The translations under genes and the position numbers were made by a program. The notes below the pieces were generated by a model. The model was given only the letters and a program-made list of their open reading frames with translations, searched no databases and was not told the DNA's origin. A DNA stretch of 64,000 nucleotides from an uncultured Pseudodesulfovibrio sp. (GTDB taxonomy: Bacteria > Desulfobacterota > Desulfovibrionia > Desulfovibrionales > Desulfovibrionaceae). The stretch lies in assembly GCF_963662885.1 (NCBI RefSeq), contig NZ_OY760064.1, positions 434,001 to 498,000 on the forward strand. Direction: 5' to 3'. Positions 15,913 through 22,802 of this stretch are shown here, in pieces (the first letter of the stretch is position 1; each line of letters opens with the position of its first letter).

Positions 15913-17367
15913 TTAGTCGGAGTCCGGGTGGAATCCCTCAGGCAGTTCCGAGGGGTAGGCCGTGGCGTCCATGTTCTCGAACAGGGTGTATTCCTTCTTG
16001 AAGAAGAGCTCGCATCGGCCGGTGGGGCCGTTACGCTGCTTGCCGATGATGACTTCCGCGTGATTCTTGAGCGGGTTGTCCTCGCTCTTGTTGTACGCGG
16101 CGTCGCGGTAGAGAAAGATAATGATGTCGGCGTCCTGTTCGATAGCGCCGGATTCACGAAGGTCGGACATCATGGGCCGTTTGTCCGTACGCTCTTCAAC
16201 TTTGCGGTTGAGCTGGGACAGGGCGATGACCGGCACGTTGAGTTCCTTGGCCAGGGCTTTGAGGTGCCGGGAAATATCCGAAATCTCCTGCTCGCGGGAG
16301 TCCGGGCGGGCGCTGGAGCGCATCAGCTGCAGGTAGTCGATGACGATCAGTCCGAGATTGTGTTCGGCCTTGAGACGACGGCAACGGGCCTGAAGTTCCA
16401 GGGTGGACAGGGCCGGGGTGTCGTCGATGAAGATCGGGGCCTTGCTGAGCACGTCCGCGCCTTCGTACAGCTTGTTCCAGTCCGAATCGTCCAGGTAGCC
16501 GGTACGCAGGTTGGACAGCTCCACCTTGGACTGTACGGCCAGCAGACGGGTCATGAGCTGTTCCATGGACATTTCGAGCGAGAAGATGGCCGTGGGGCAT
16601 TCGGAACGGGCGGCCGCGCGCAGTGCCACGTTCAGCGCGAACGCGGTCTTACCCATGGACGGGCGGCCTGCGATGATGATCAGGTCCGAGTTCTGCAGGC
16701 CCGCAGTCATGTTGTCGAACTCGTGGTAGTGGGTCTGGATGCCCGTGACAACCGACTTGTTGTTGAACCGAGCGGTCAGTTCGTCGAAAACCTTGGGTAC
16801 CAGCTGTCCGCTGGACTGCATGCCGCGCATTTCCTTGGATTGCGCGATGCGGAAAATTTCCTTTTCAGACTCGTCCAGGACCTCGCCCACGTCGGCGGAG
16901 GAGAAACAGTTGGCGATGATCCCGCTGGAGATGTCGATCAGTTCGCGCAGGATGCATTTATCCCGAACGATCTGGGCGTGGTACAGGGCGTTGGACGCGC
17001 TGACCACGGAGTCGGACAGTTCTGCCAGGTAGACCGGCCCGCCTACGGTGTCCAGCGTGCCGTTCTTGGACAGCTGGTTGGCCACCGTAACCGTATCGAT
17101 GGGCTGGTGGTCGTCGTAGAGCTGGGTAAAGGCCTTGAAGATGTCCCGGTGGACGGGAGAATAGAAGTCGTCGGCAGTGATGATGTCCACCAGCTGGTGG
17201 AACATGGCCTCGGACTGGAACACGCCGCCGAGCACGGCCTGTTCTGCTTCGAAAGAGTGTGGGGGGACTTTGCGTAGGATATCGGAAGAGGCCCTGTCCA
17301 GGGCCTCTTCCGGATTATCGGCGAATTGGCCTGATCTAGGCCTCTGCGGTTTCGGCGTCTTCGGCAT
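15913..17367 (-). CDS. dnaB: Replicative DNA helicase DnaB
   Basis: This 484-residue hexameric helicase unwinds DNA at the replication fork. The N-terminal domain (PHSFEAEQAVLGGVF) precedes the RecA-like core with Walker A GRPSMGKTAFALN, Walker B LIVIDYLQLM and the DnaB-specific GRCELFFKKEYTLFE end. No intein interrupts it. The ATG at 17367 lies inside the rplI gene: the two reading frames overlap by 32 bp, with GAGGAA 8 bases upstream of the start, implying translational coupling. Confidence 0.95.
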   Translation of the reverse strand: MPKTPKPQRPRSGQFADNPEEALDRASSDILRKVPPHSFEAEQAVLGGVFQSEAMFHQLVDIITADDFYSPVHRDIFKAFTQLYDDHQPIDTVTVANQLSKNGTLDTVGGPVYLAELSDSVVSASNALYHAQIVRDKCILRELIDISSGIIANCFSSADVGEVLDESEKEIFRIAQSKEMRGMQSSGQLVPKVFDELTARFNNKSVVTGIQTHYHEFDNMTAGLQNSDLIIIAGRPSMGKTAFALNVALRAAARSECPTAIFSLEMSMEQLMTRLLAVQSKVELSNLRTGYLDDSDWNKLYEGADVLSKAPIFIDDTPALSTLELQARCRRLKAEHNLGLIVIDYLQLMRSSARPDSREQEISDISRHLKALAKELNVPVIALSQLNRKVEERTDKRPMMSDLRESGAIEQDADIIIFLYRDAAYNKSEDNPLKNHAEVIIGKQRNGPTGRCELFFKKEYTLFENMDATAYPSELPEGFHPDSD

Positions 17368-17878
17368 TCTCTACGGATTCCTCGACCGCCTCGGCCACTT
17401 CTTCGGTTTCTTCGACTTCTTCGACAACGGGGCCGCCGTGGCGGGTGACGGTGAGCTTCAGCTCGCCGCGCACGTCCGGGTGCAGGCGGATCTCGATCTC
17501 GTACTCACCCAGGGAGCGGATGGGCTCGGGCAGGATGATCTTGCGGCGATCGATTTCGATGCCGGCAGCTTCCATGGCGTCACCGATGTTGGAAGTGGTG
17601 ACGGAGCCGTACAGCTTGTCGCCGTCGCCGACGCGCACTTCGATCTCGATGGGACAGGCTGCGATGCGATCGGCCAGACCTTCGGCCTGGGCGCGCAGGG
17701 AATCAGCCTGCTCCTGCAGCTTGCGGCGTTCGAGCTCGAAGGCCTTCAGGTTGGCGGTGGTGGCCGGCTTGGCAAGGCCCTGAGGAATCAGGTAGTTGCG
17801 GCCGTAACCGGGCTTAACGGTAACGATGTCTCCGAGTCGACCCAGTGCGTCGACGTCAGCGCGTAAAATAAGTTTCAT
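17336..17878 (-). CDS. rplI: Ribosomal protein bL9 with an acidic C-terminal tail
   Basis: Residues 1-148 match bL9 (MKLILRADVDALGRLGDIVTVKPGYGRNYLIPQGLA, the N-terminal rRNA-binding domain, long helix and C-terminal domain). The usual length is about 148-150, but this one has 180: a tail of some 30 residues very rich in Glu (VVEEVEETEEVAEAVEESVE...) follows. The tail's coding sequence contains the dnaB ribosome-binding site and start. Start ATG 17878 follows GGAGG. It is the third gene of the rpsF operon. Confidence 0.95.
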   Translation of the reverse strand: MKLILRADVDALGRLGDIVTVKPGYGRNYLIPQGLAKPATTANLKAFELERRKLQEQADSLRAQAEGLADRIAACPIEIEVRVGDGDKLYGSVTTSNIGDAMEAAGIEIDRRKIILPEPIRSLGEYEIEIRLHPDVRGELKLTVTRHGGPVVEEVEETEEVAEAVEESVENAEDAETAEA

Positions 17879-17890
17879 GGGTCCTCCCTC

Positions 17891-18154
17891 CTACATGGAG
17901 CTCCGTTTCTTCACATCAGTGCTGTGAACGGTGGTGTAGAAAAGCAGGGCCATCTGACGGGCGCGCTTGATCTCGTTGGTCAGCCGACGCTGGTGCTTTG
18001 CACAGGTGCCGGTGATGCGACGGGCGATGATCTTGCCGCGTTCGGTGACGAAGTCGCGCAGGATGTCCGGACGCTTGTAGTCCAGCGGCAGCTCTGCGTC
18101 CGCGCAGAAGCGGCAGAACTTCTTCCTCGGGGTGAATTTTTTGCGGAAAGCCAT
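17891..18154 (-). CDS. rpsR: Ribosomal protein bS18
   Basis: The 87-residue protein has FCRFCADAELPLDYKRPDIL and TGTCAKHQRRLTNEIKRAR, the bS18 signature. The CxxC near the N-terminus with the later Cys/His gives the zinc-binding (C+) form. It binds 16S rRNA as a dimer with bS6. ATG 18154 follows a GGAGG; it lies 11 bp after rpsF and 12 bp before rplI. Confidence 0.96.
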   Translation of the reverse strand: MAFRKKFTPRKKFCRFCADAELPLDYKRPDILRDFVTERGKIIARRITGTCAKHQRRLTNEIKRARQMALLFYTTVHSTDVKKRSSM

Positions 18155-18165
18155 GGTGAAACCTC

Positions 18166-18456
18166 CTAGGCAGCCAGTTTGACGGTCATGAACTTGAAGA
18201 TACCGTCGGTGATGCGGATGTTGCGCTCGAGTTCGGCAACCAGCGCGCCGGGGGCTTCGTACACCAGGCGAACGTAGTATCCACGGGTCTGCTTCTGGAC
18301 AGGGTAGGCCAGCTGGCGCATGCCCCAGTCGTCGGTCTCAACCATTTTGCCGCCCTCGCGGTCCACGATGCCGGTCAGAGTGTCCAGGAGGGTGGTCCTG
18401 TCCTCTGCCGCCAGCTCCGGGGAGAGCAGGACGAGCGTCTCGTAATTGTTTGCCAT
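18166..18456 (-). CDS. rpsF: Ribosomal protein bS6
   Basis: The 96-residue protein (MANNYETLVLLSPELAAED..., GYYVRLVYEAPG) is a standard bS6, partner of bS18 in the 30S platform. ATG 18456 follows AAGGAGAATGAA; an in-frame extension to 18552 is the leader and lacks a binding site. It opens the rpsF-rpsR-rplI-dnaB-paaK-DUF456 operon. Confidence 0.96.
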   Translation of the reverse strand: MANNYETLVLLSPELAAEDRTTLLDTLTGIVDREGGKMVETDDWGMRQLAYPVQKQTRGYYVRLVYEAPGALVAELERNIRITDGIFKFMTVKLAA

Positions 18457-18481
18457 TTCATTCTCCTTTTGGTCGTAGGCC

Positions 18482-18499
18482 CTCCCCCACCTGGGGGAG
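18482..18499 (-). promoter_or_regulatory. GC hairpin in the rpsF leader
   Basis: A perfect 7-bp stem (CTCCCCC/GGGGGAG) with an AGGT loop on the minus strand lies about 25 nt before rpsF. Leaders of rpsF operons often carry an S6:S18 autoregulatory hairpin, but I do not see that motif clearly enough to assert it. Confidence 0.4.
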
Positions 18500-18516
18500 A
18501 GCAAGGCAAGAGGGGT

Positions 18517-18545
18517 TACATATGGGGAATCGGCCCGGGTGTCAA
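18517..18545 (-). promoter_or_regulatory. Promoter of the rpsF operon
   Basis: On the minus strand TTGACA (18540-18545) and TATGTA (18517-18522) are exactly 17 bp apart. The whole promoter lies inside an interrupted dyad (18525-18569), described under findings. Confidence 0.75.
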
Positions 18546-18623
18546 GAGGCACCCAGCGGGCCGAATCCCTTATTTCTTATCCTTGTCATCGGGCGGCGTC
18601 CAGCCGCATTGGTTCGAGGGCCC

Positions 18624-18710
18624 TCATCCTCCGCCGAATTTTCCGCGCAGGAATCTGCCGATGACCAGCCCCAGGATGACCAGGGCGATGAGTTGCAGCC
18701 ATTCGGGCAT
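18624..18710 (-). CDS. 28-residue putative small membrane protein behind purC
   Basis: ATG 18708-18710 is preceded at ideal spacing by TAAGGAGGGCGCC, in which the first three bases are the purC stop codon. The frame reads MPEWLQLIALVILGLVIGRF, then LRGKFGGG, and stops at 18624-18626. The central 14 residues are uniformly hydrophobic and a basic LRGKFG cluster follows, as in single-span small proteins. It is too short for ordinary gene finders. The consensus binding site coupled to purC is the main argument that it is translated; function unknown. Confidence 0.55.
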   Translation of the reverse strand: MPEWLQLIALVILGLVIGRFLRGKFGGG

Positions 18711-18720
18711 GGCGCCCTCC

Positions 18721-19617
18721 TTAGACCTTCAGGTCCTCTCCGGTCAGGAGCTTGTATGCTTCGAGGTACTTGTCGCGGGTACGCGCGGCGATGTCCTCGG
18801 GGATGTTCGGTGCGGGCGGCTGCTTGTTGAAGCCGATCTTGACCAACCAGTCGCGGAAGTACTGCTTGTCGAAGCTGGGCTGGGACTGTCCTGACGCATA
18901 GCCGTCTTCGGGCCAGAAGCGCGAGGAGTCCGGGGTCAGGGCTTCGTCGATGAAGATCAATTCGCCGTCCAGGATGCCGAATTCGAATTTGGTGTCTGCG
19001 ATGAGGATGCCGCGTTTCTTGGCGTAGTCACGGGCGCGGGTGTAGATGTCGAGCGCCAGCTTTTCGACCTTGCGCATCATCTCCTCACCGAGCAGCTCGG
19101 CCGCCTTGTCCAGGGTGATGTTCTCGTCGTGCTCGCCCAGGTCGGCCTTGGTGGACGGAGTGAACAGCGCCTTTTCGAGCATCTCGGATTCCTGAAGGCC
19201 CTCGGGCAGCTTGTGGCCGCAGACTTCACCGGTCTTGAGGTAGTCGGACCAGCCGGAACCGGTGATGAAGCCGCGCACGATGCATTCGATGGGCAGGGGC
19301 TTGGCCTTCTTGGCAAGCACCGAGCGGTCCTGCAACTGCTCGCGGTATTTGTGCAGCGGTTCGGGATAGTCGTCCACGTTGGTGGCGATGATGTGGTTGG
19401 GGACCATGTCCTCCATCATCTTCATCCAGAACAGGGTGATCTGGTTGAGCACCTTGCCTTTGTCCTCGATGGGGTCGGGCATGACCACGTCGAAGGCGGA
19501 AATGCGGTCGGTGGTCACCAGAAGCAGGGTATCCGCATCGATCTCGTAGATGTCGCGGACCTTGCCGCGGGAGATGAGCGGGTACTCGGTAATGTTGGTT
19601 TCAAGAACGGCAGCCAT
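18721..19617 (-). CDS. purC: Phosphoribosylaminoimidazole-succinocarboxamide synthase (SAICAR synthase)
   Basis: The 298-residue enzyme joins CAIR and aspartate (ATP-dependent) in purine synthesis. Family motifs are visible: SRGKVRDIYEID at the nucleotide loop, TDRISAFDVVMP, VRGFITGSGW, and DEALTPDSSRFW. The length fits the long (yeast-like) PurC form. ATG 19617 follows GAGGGAATATC; an upstream in-frame extension to 19737 is not used. It starts 28 bp after hisD, on the same strand, and is followed by the 28-codon ORF. Confidence 0.95.
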   Translation of the reverse strand: MAAVLETNITEYPLISRGKVRDIYEIDADTLLLVTTDRISAFDVVMPDPIEDKGKVLNQITLFWMKMMEDMVPNHIIATNVDDYPEPLHKYREQLQDRSVLAKKAKPLPIECIVRGFITGSGWSDYLKTGEVCGHKLPEGLQESEMLEKALFTPSTKADLGEHDENITLDKAAELLGEEMMRKVEKLALDIYTRARDYAKKRGILIADTKFEFGILDGELIFIDEALTPDSSRFWPEDGYASGQSQPSFDKQYFRDWLVKIGFNKQPPAPNIPEDIAARTRDKYLEAYKLLTGEDLKV

Positions 19618-19645
19618 GATATTCCCTCTATTTAATAATGTAGTG

Positions 19646-20950
19646 TTACTTGTTGCGTTGTTCCACGCTGCGGGCGTGGGCTTCCAGCCCTTCCAGCCGG
19701 GCCAGGCGGGCGATCTTGTCGCCGTGTTCGGCCACATAGCTCGGGCTGGCGGCGATCACGCTGGACTTCTTGCAGAAGTTCTGCACCGACAGGGCTGAGG
19801 AAAAACGAACCGTGCGCAGGGTCGGCAGCACGTGGTTGGGGCCGGCAAAGTAGTCGCCAACAGGTTCGGGCGAATTGTGGCCCATGAAGATGGCCCCTGC
19901 GTGACGGATGGAGCCGAGCAGTGACCACGGATCGCCGACAGCCAGCTCAAGGTGTTCGGGGGCCAGCAGATTGACCAGTTCCGTTCCGGCAGCCACGTCG
20001 GGCACAGTGACGATGGCACCCCAGTCGTCCAGGGATTTGCAGGCGATGTCGCAACGGGGCAGAGCCTCGCACTGGATCTTCAGTTCCTCGCGAACCCTGG
20101 CGGCCAGGTCCGTGTCCGGGGTGACCAGGATGGACGCCGCAAGGGGATCGTGTTCGGCCTGGGAGAGCATGTCCGCCGCAAGCCAGGCAGGGTTGGCGGT
20201 CTCGTCGGCCAGGATGACGATCTCGGAAGGACCGGCGACCATGTCGATGCCCACCTGTCCGATGAGCTGGGACTTGGCCGTGGCCACGAAAATGTTGCCG
20301 GGACCGGCCAGCACGTCGCACGGTGCGATGCTTTCGGTGCCGTATGCCAGGGCTGCGATGGCCCAGGCGGAGCCGGTAAGGTGGATTTCGTCCAGCCCGA
20401 GCAGGGCGGCGGTAGCCAGGATGTACGGATTGAGCGTCCCGTCCTTGCGCGGAGGCGATGTTACGGCGATGGATTCAACCCCGGCAACCTGAGCAGGGAT
20501 GGCGTTCATGATCAGGCTGGAGATGAGCGGTGTTTCGCCGCCTTGTCCACCGGGCACATACAGGCCCACGCGGTCCACGGGCCGGACCATCTGGCCGAGA
20601 ATGGTGCCGTCCTCGGCGGTGGTCCACCAGGACTTTTCCTTTTGCTTCAGGTGGAAGTCGCGCACCCGGTGGATGGCTTCCTTGAGGATTTCCACGTCGG
20701 CGTCCGGGATTTCGGAGAGGGCGGTTGCAATGGCTTCTGCGGGCACGCGCAGTCCGGCCACGTCAAAGTCCGGGCAGTCGAATTTGCGGGTGTACTCGGC
20801 CAGGGCCTCATCGCCACGTTTCCGGACGTCGGCCAGGATGTCACGCACAATGGTGTCCACCTTGGTGTCCGGGTCCTTGCGCTGTTCCAGCCAGCTGCCA
20901 ATGGCGTTCCAATCCTCACGATTGGTATATGTCAATTCTCTGCAATTCAT
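19646..20950 (-). CDS. hisD: Histidinol dehydrogenase
   Basis: The 434-residue zinc enzyme oxidises histidinol to histidine in two NAD-dependent steps. Visible motifs are PVDRVGLYVPGGQGG, GPGNIFVATAK, and PSEIVILAD with the C-terminal GHNSPEPVGDYFAGPNHVLPT, which carries zinc-site residues. ATG 20950 follows GAGGTCGAT. A strong promoter lies about 50 bp upstream. The pairing with purC links the histidine and purine routes, which share the AICAR by-product. Confidence 0.95.
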   Translation of the reverse strand: MNCRELTYTNREDWNAIGSWLEQRKDPDTKVDTIVRDILADVRKRGDEALAEYTRKFDCPDFDVAGLRVPAEAIATALSEIPDADVEILKEAIHRVRDFHLKQKEKSWWTTAEDGTILGQMVRPVDRVGLYVPGGQGGETPLISSLIMNAIPAQVAGVESIAVTSPPRKDGTLNPYILATAALLGLDEIHLTGSAWAIAALAYGTESIAPCDVLAGPGNIFVATAKSQLIGQVGIDMVAGPSEIVILADETANPAWLAADMLSQAEHDPLAASILVTPDTDLAARVREELKIQCEALPRCDIACKSLDDWGAIVTVPDVAAGTELVNLLAPEHLELAVGDPWSLLGSIRHAGAIFMGHNSPEPVGDYFAGPNHVLPTLRTVRFSSALSVQNFCKKSSVIAASPSYVAEHGDKIARLARLEGLEAHARSVEQRNK

Positions 20951-20998
20951 ATCGACCTCGAAGAAGACGGTTGTCTTGTTGTTCATCCAAGGGGAAAT

Positions 20999-21027
20999 TT
21001 TATAGCCGAGCGCCGATCAAAAGTCGA
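20999..21027 (-). promoter_or_regulatory. Promoter of the hisD-purC operon
   Basis: On the minus strand TCGACT (21022-21027) and TATAAA (20999-21004) are exactly 17 bp apart. The -10 is close to consensus. The predicted start is near 20992. Confidence 0.65.
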
Positions 21028-21111
21028 GCGCGGCTGGGGAGGAATGCCCGGTTAGCATCTGTCTTGTTCCGGCGTGCGGCAGGAAAGGAAGAGTGTGCGG
21101 ACCATTCCTGA

Positions 21112-21158
21112 ATTGAAAAAAAAGAAAGAGGGCCGGGGTTTGCACTCCCCGGCCCTCT
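21112..21158 (-). terminator. Intrinsic terminator of the porin gene
   Basis: On the minus strand, the stem AGAGGGCCGGGG/CCCCGGCCCTCT (12 bp; arms 21127-21138 and 21147-21158) with a short loop runs into a T-rich tract (21112-21126). Confidence 0.93.
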
Positions 21159-21206
21159 GGGCGTTACTTGGCAGATAAGCTTTTCAGCTTACGGTTCTAA
21201 GCGAGC

Positions 21207-22523
21207 TTAGAACTTGTAGACAACACCAGTAGCGAACTTCCAAGCGTCGTTGTCGACGTTGTTACCCCAGACGTCGTCGTCGAAGTCGGAGTTGATGTAG
21301 CCCAGCTGGCCGTACAGGGTCAGCTCGTCGTACACAGCGTAAGCGGTGTTGAAGTCAACTTCCCACAGGGAGTCGTCGTCGGTCAGGTAAGAACCCAGGG
21401 TCTGGCCAGCAACACCCAGGTCGCTGTCGTTGGTACCCTTGGCGTACAAGACGTGGAAGTCGTGGGTCAGGCCCTGAGCGAAGGACTGGATGTCGGTCAG
21501 AGACAGACCGATGGTCCAGAAGCCCATGGGGGTGTCGCCACCGTTGATGTCGTCAGAGGTGATGGAACCACCGCCGAAGAAGAAGGAACCGACAGCCCAG
21601 TCGCCGTTCAGGATGGGCATGGTCTCGGCACCGTTAGCGGCGTCGTCGTCGTTACCAGTGGTGTACACGAAGTAAGCGGACACGTTCATGAAGTCGAAAC
21701 CGGTGTAGTCCAGACCCAGGTCGAACAACCAACCGGAAGCGTCGAGGGCTTCGGTGTCGGCATCGAGGTTACCGTAGTTAACGTCGGCCTTGATGATGAA
21801 GGGATCGAACAGGGACATGGTGAAGTTGGTACCAGTCCAGTAAGCGGTGATCTCTTCGTTGTTAGCAGCGAAGTTCTGGCCACCGTTGGCGTACAGGAAG
21901 AACGGAGTGGCGGAGACGCCTTCGAAGGACAGGGGCACGGCAACCAGGTAACCGTCCAGGAAGTCCTCACCATCGGTGACAGCACCCAGGGTGTTGCCAG
22001 TGGTGTTGTTGTCGTTGAACAGGCGGGTGTAACCGGCCAGCACGGAGACATTGTCGGTAACCGGAGCGGAGACCATGACGGCGCCAGCGCGCTCGGCCAG
22101 GATCATGGAAGCGGAACCAACGGACTGCGGCAGAGCAACGGTGTAGATACCGGCCTTGACGTTGACGTCGGTGCCGGGCCAGTTGAAGTCGATGTAAGCG
22201 TCACGGATGTTCAGCTGAGCGCGGTCAGCGCCACCGGGCCGGTCCAGACCGAAGTCAGCATCACCCCAGCTACCCTTGTCGGAACGCAGGCCGAGAACAC
22301 CTTTAAGGTTCTCGTTGGCGGTGACGGTGAAGTACAGGTCAGCACGCTCGACGATGTCCATAGCGGCGCCGTCATTGGTACCGTCACGGAAATCCCAGTT
22401 GTTCATCCAGACGGCGTTCACGAGGAGGTTACCGGAGATGGAAACCTCAGGAGCCGCGGAAGCGGACACAGCCATGCCCAGAACCATGATCAGGGCAGCT
22501 GCGAGCAGAGACAAACGTTTCAT
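21207..22523 (-). CDS. Outer membrane porin (Desulfovibrio homotrimeric porin type)
   Basis: The 438-residue precursor has a signal peptide (MKRLSLLAAALIMVLGMAVSASA|APEVSISG) and a mature barrel domain rich in aromatic-ended amphipathic strands, ending in the C-terminal Phe (VVYKF). Acidic loops (NDDDAANGAE, DSDFDDDVWGNNVDNDAWKF) are typical of abundant general porins in this family. ATG 22523 follows AAGGAAGAAC. Codon choice is strongly restricted (for example GTT/GGT-poor, CTG and TCC-rich), as for a very abundant protein. A strong terminator and an A/T-rich promoter region fit high expression. Confidence 0.9.
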   Translation of the reverse strand: MKRLSLLAAALIMVLGMAVSASAAPEVSISGNLLVNAVWMNNWDFRDGTNDGAAMDIVERADLYFTVTANENLKGVLGLRSDKGSWGDADFGLDRPGGADRAQLNIRDAYIDFNWPGTDVNVKAGIYTVALPQSVGSASMILAERAGAVMVSAPVTDNVSVLAGYTRLFNDNNTTGNTLGAVTDGEDFLDGYLVAVPLSFEGVSATPFFLYANGGQNFAANNEEITAYWTGTNFTMSLFDPFIIKADVNYGNLDADTEALDASGWLFDLGLDYTGFDFMNVSAYFVYTTGNDDDAANGAETMPILNGDWAVGSFFFGGGSITSDDINGGDTPMGFWTIGLSLTDIQSFAQGLTHDFHVLYAKGTNDSDLGVAGQTLGSYLTDDDSLWEVDFNTAYAVYDELTLYGQLGYINSDFDDDVWGNNVDNDAWKFATGVVYKF

Positions 22524-22577
22524 TTGTTCTTCCTTTTTTTGCAGGTTAAAAACCAAGTTAACGCCTAAACTGCATCC

Positions 22578-22670
22578 CGTTTATCGTAGCCAAAGGTCTT
22601 TTGCAAGGGTTTTGGGCCAAAAAATAAAAGAAAGTAAAAATTTTTTTACCGGCCAAAAAATTGAACTTCC
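22578..22670 (-). promoter_or_regulatory. Porin promoter with upstream A/T tracts
   Basis: On the minus strand TTGCAA (22601-22606) and TAAACG (22578-22583) are 17 bp apart. Immediately upstream (22616-22670) lie tracts of A and T, with GGCCAAAAAAT repeated at 22616 and 22651, resembling an UP element or curved DNA. Confidence 0.5.
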
Positions 22671-22802
22671 ACTTTGAGTATAAAGGTATTTAGTGTCATA
22701 AATTCAGTCAGATGTGTGTATAGTTGGAGAGGGTGATTTGTGGGTAAAAATCCCGTATAGTCCTTTTCACCCCAAAATGTGTTGAAAAAAAACCGCACCG
22801 AT

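Noticed and set aside
22636..22652. GTAAAAATTTTTTTAC as an intrinsic terminator
   Set aside because: The stem is purely A/T and no convergent gene needs it; it fits better as promoter-upstream A/T tract.
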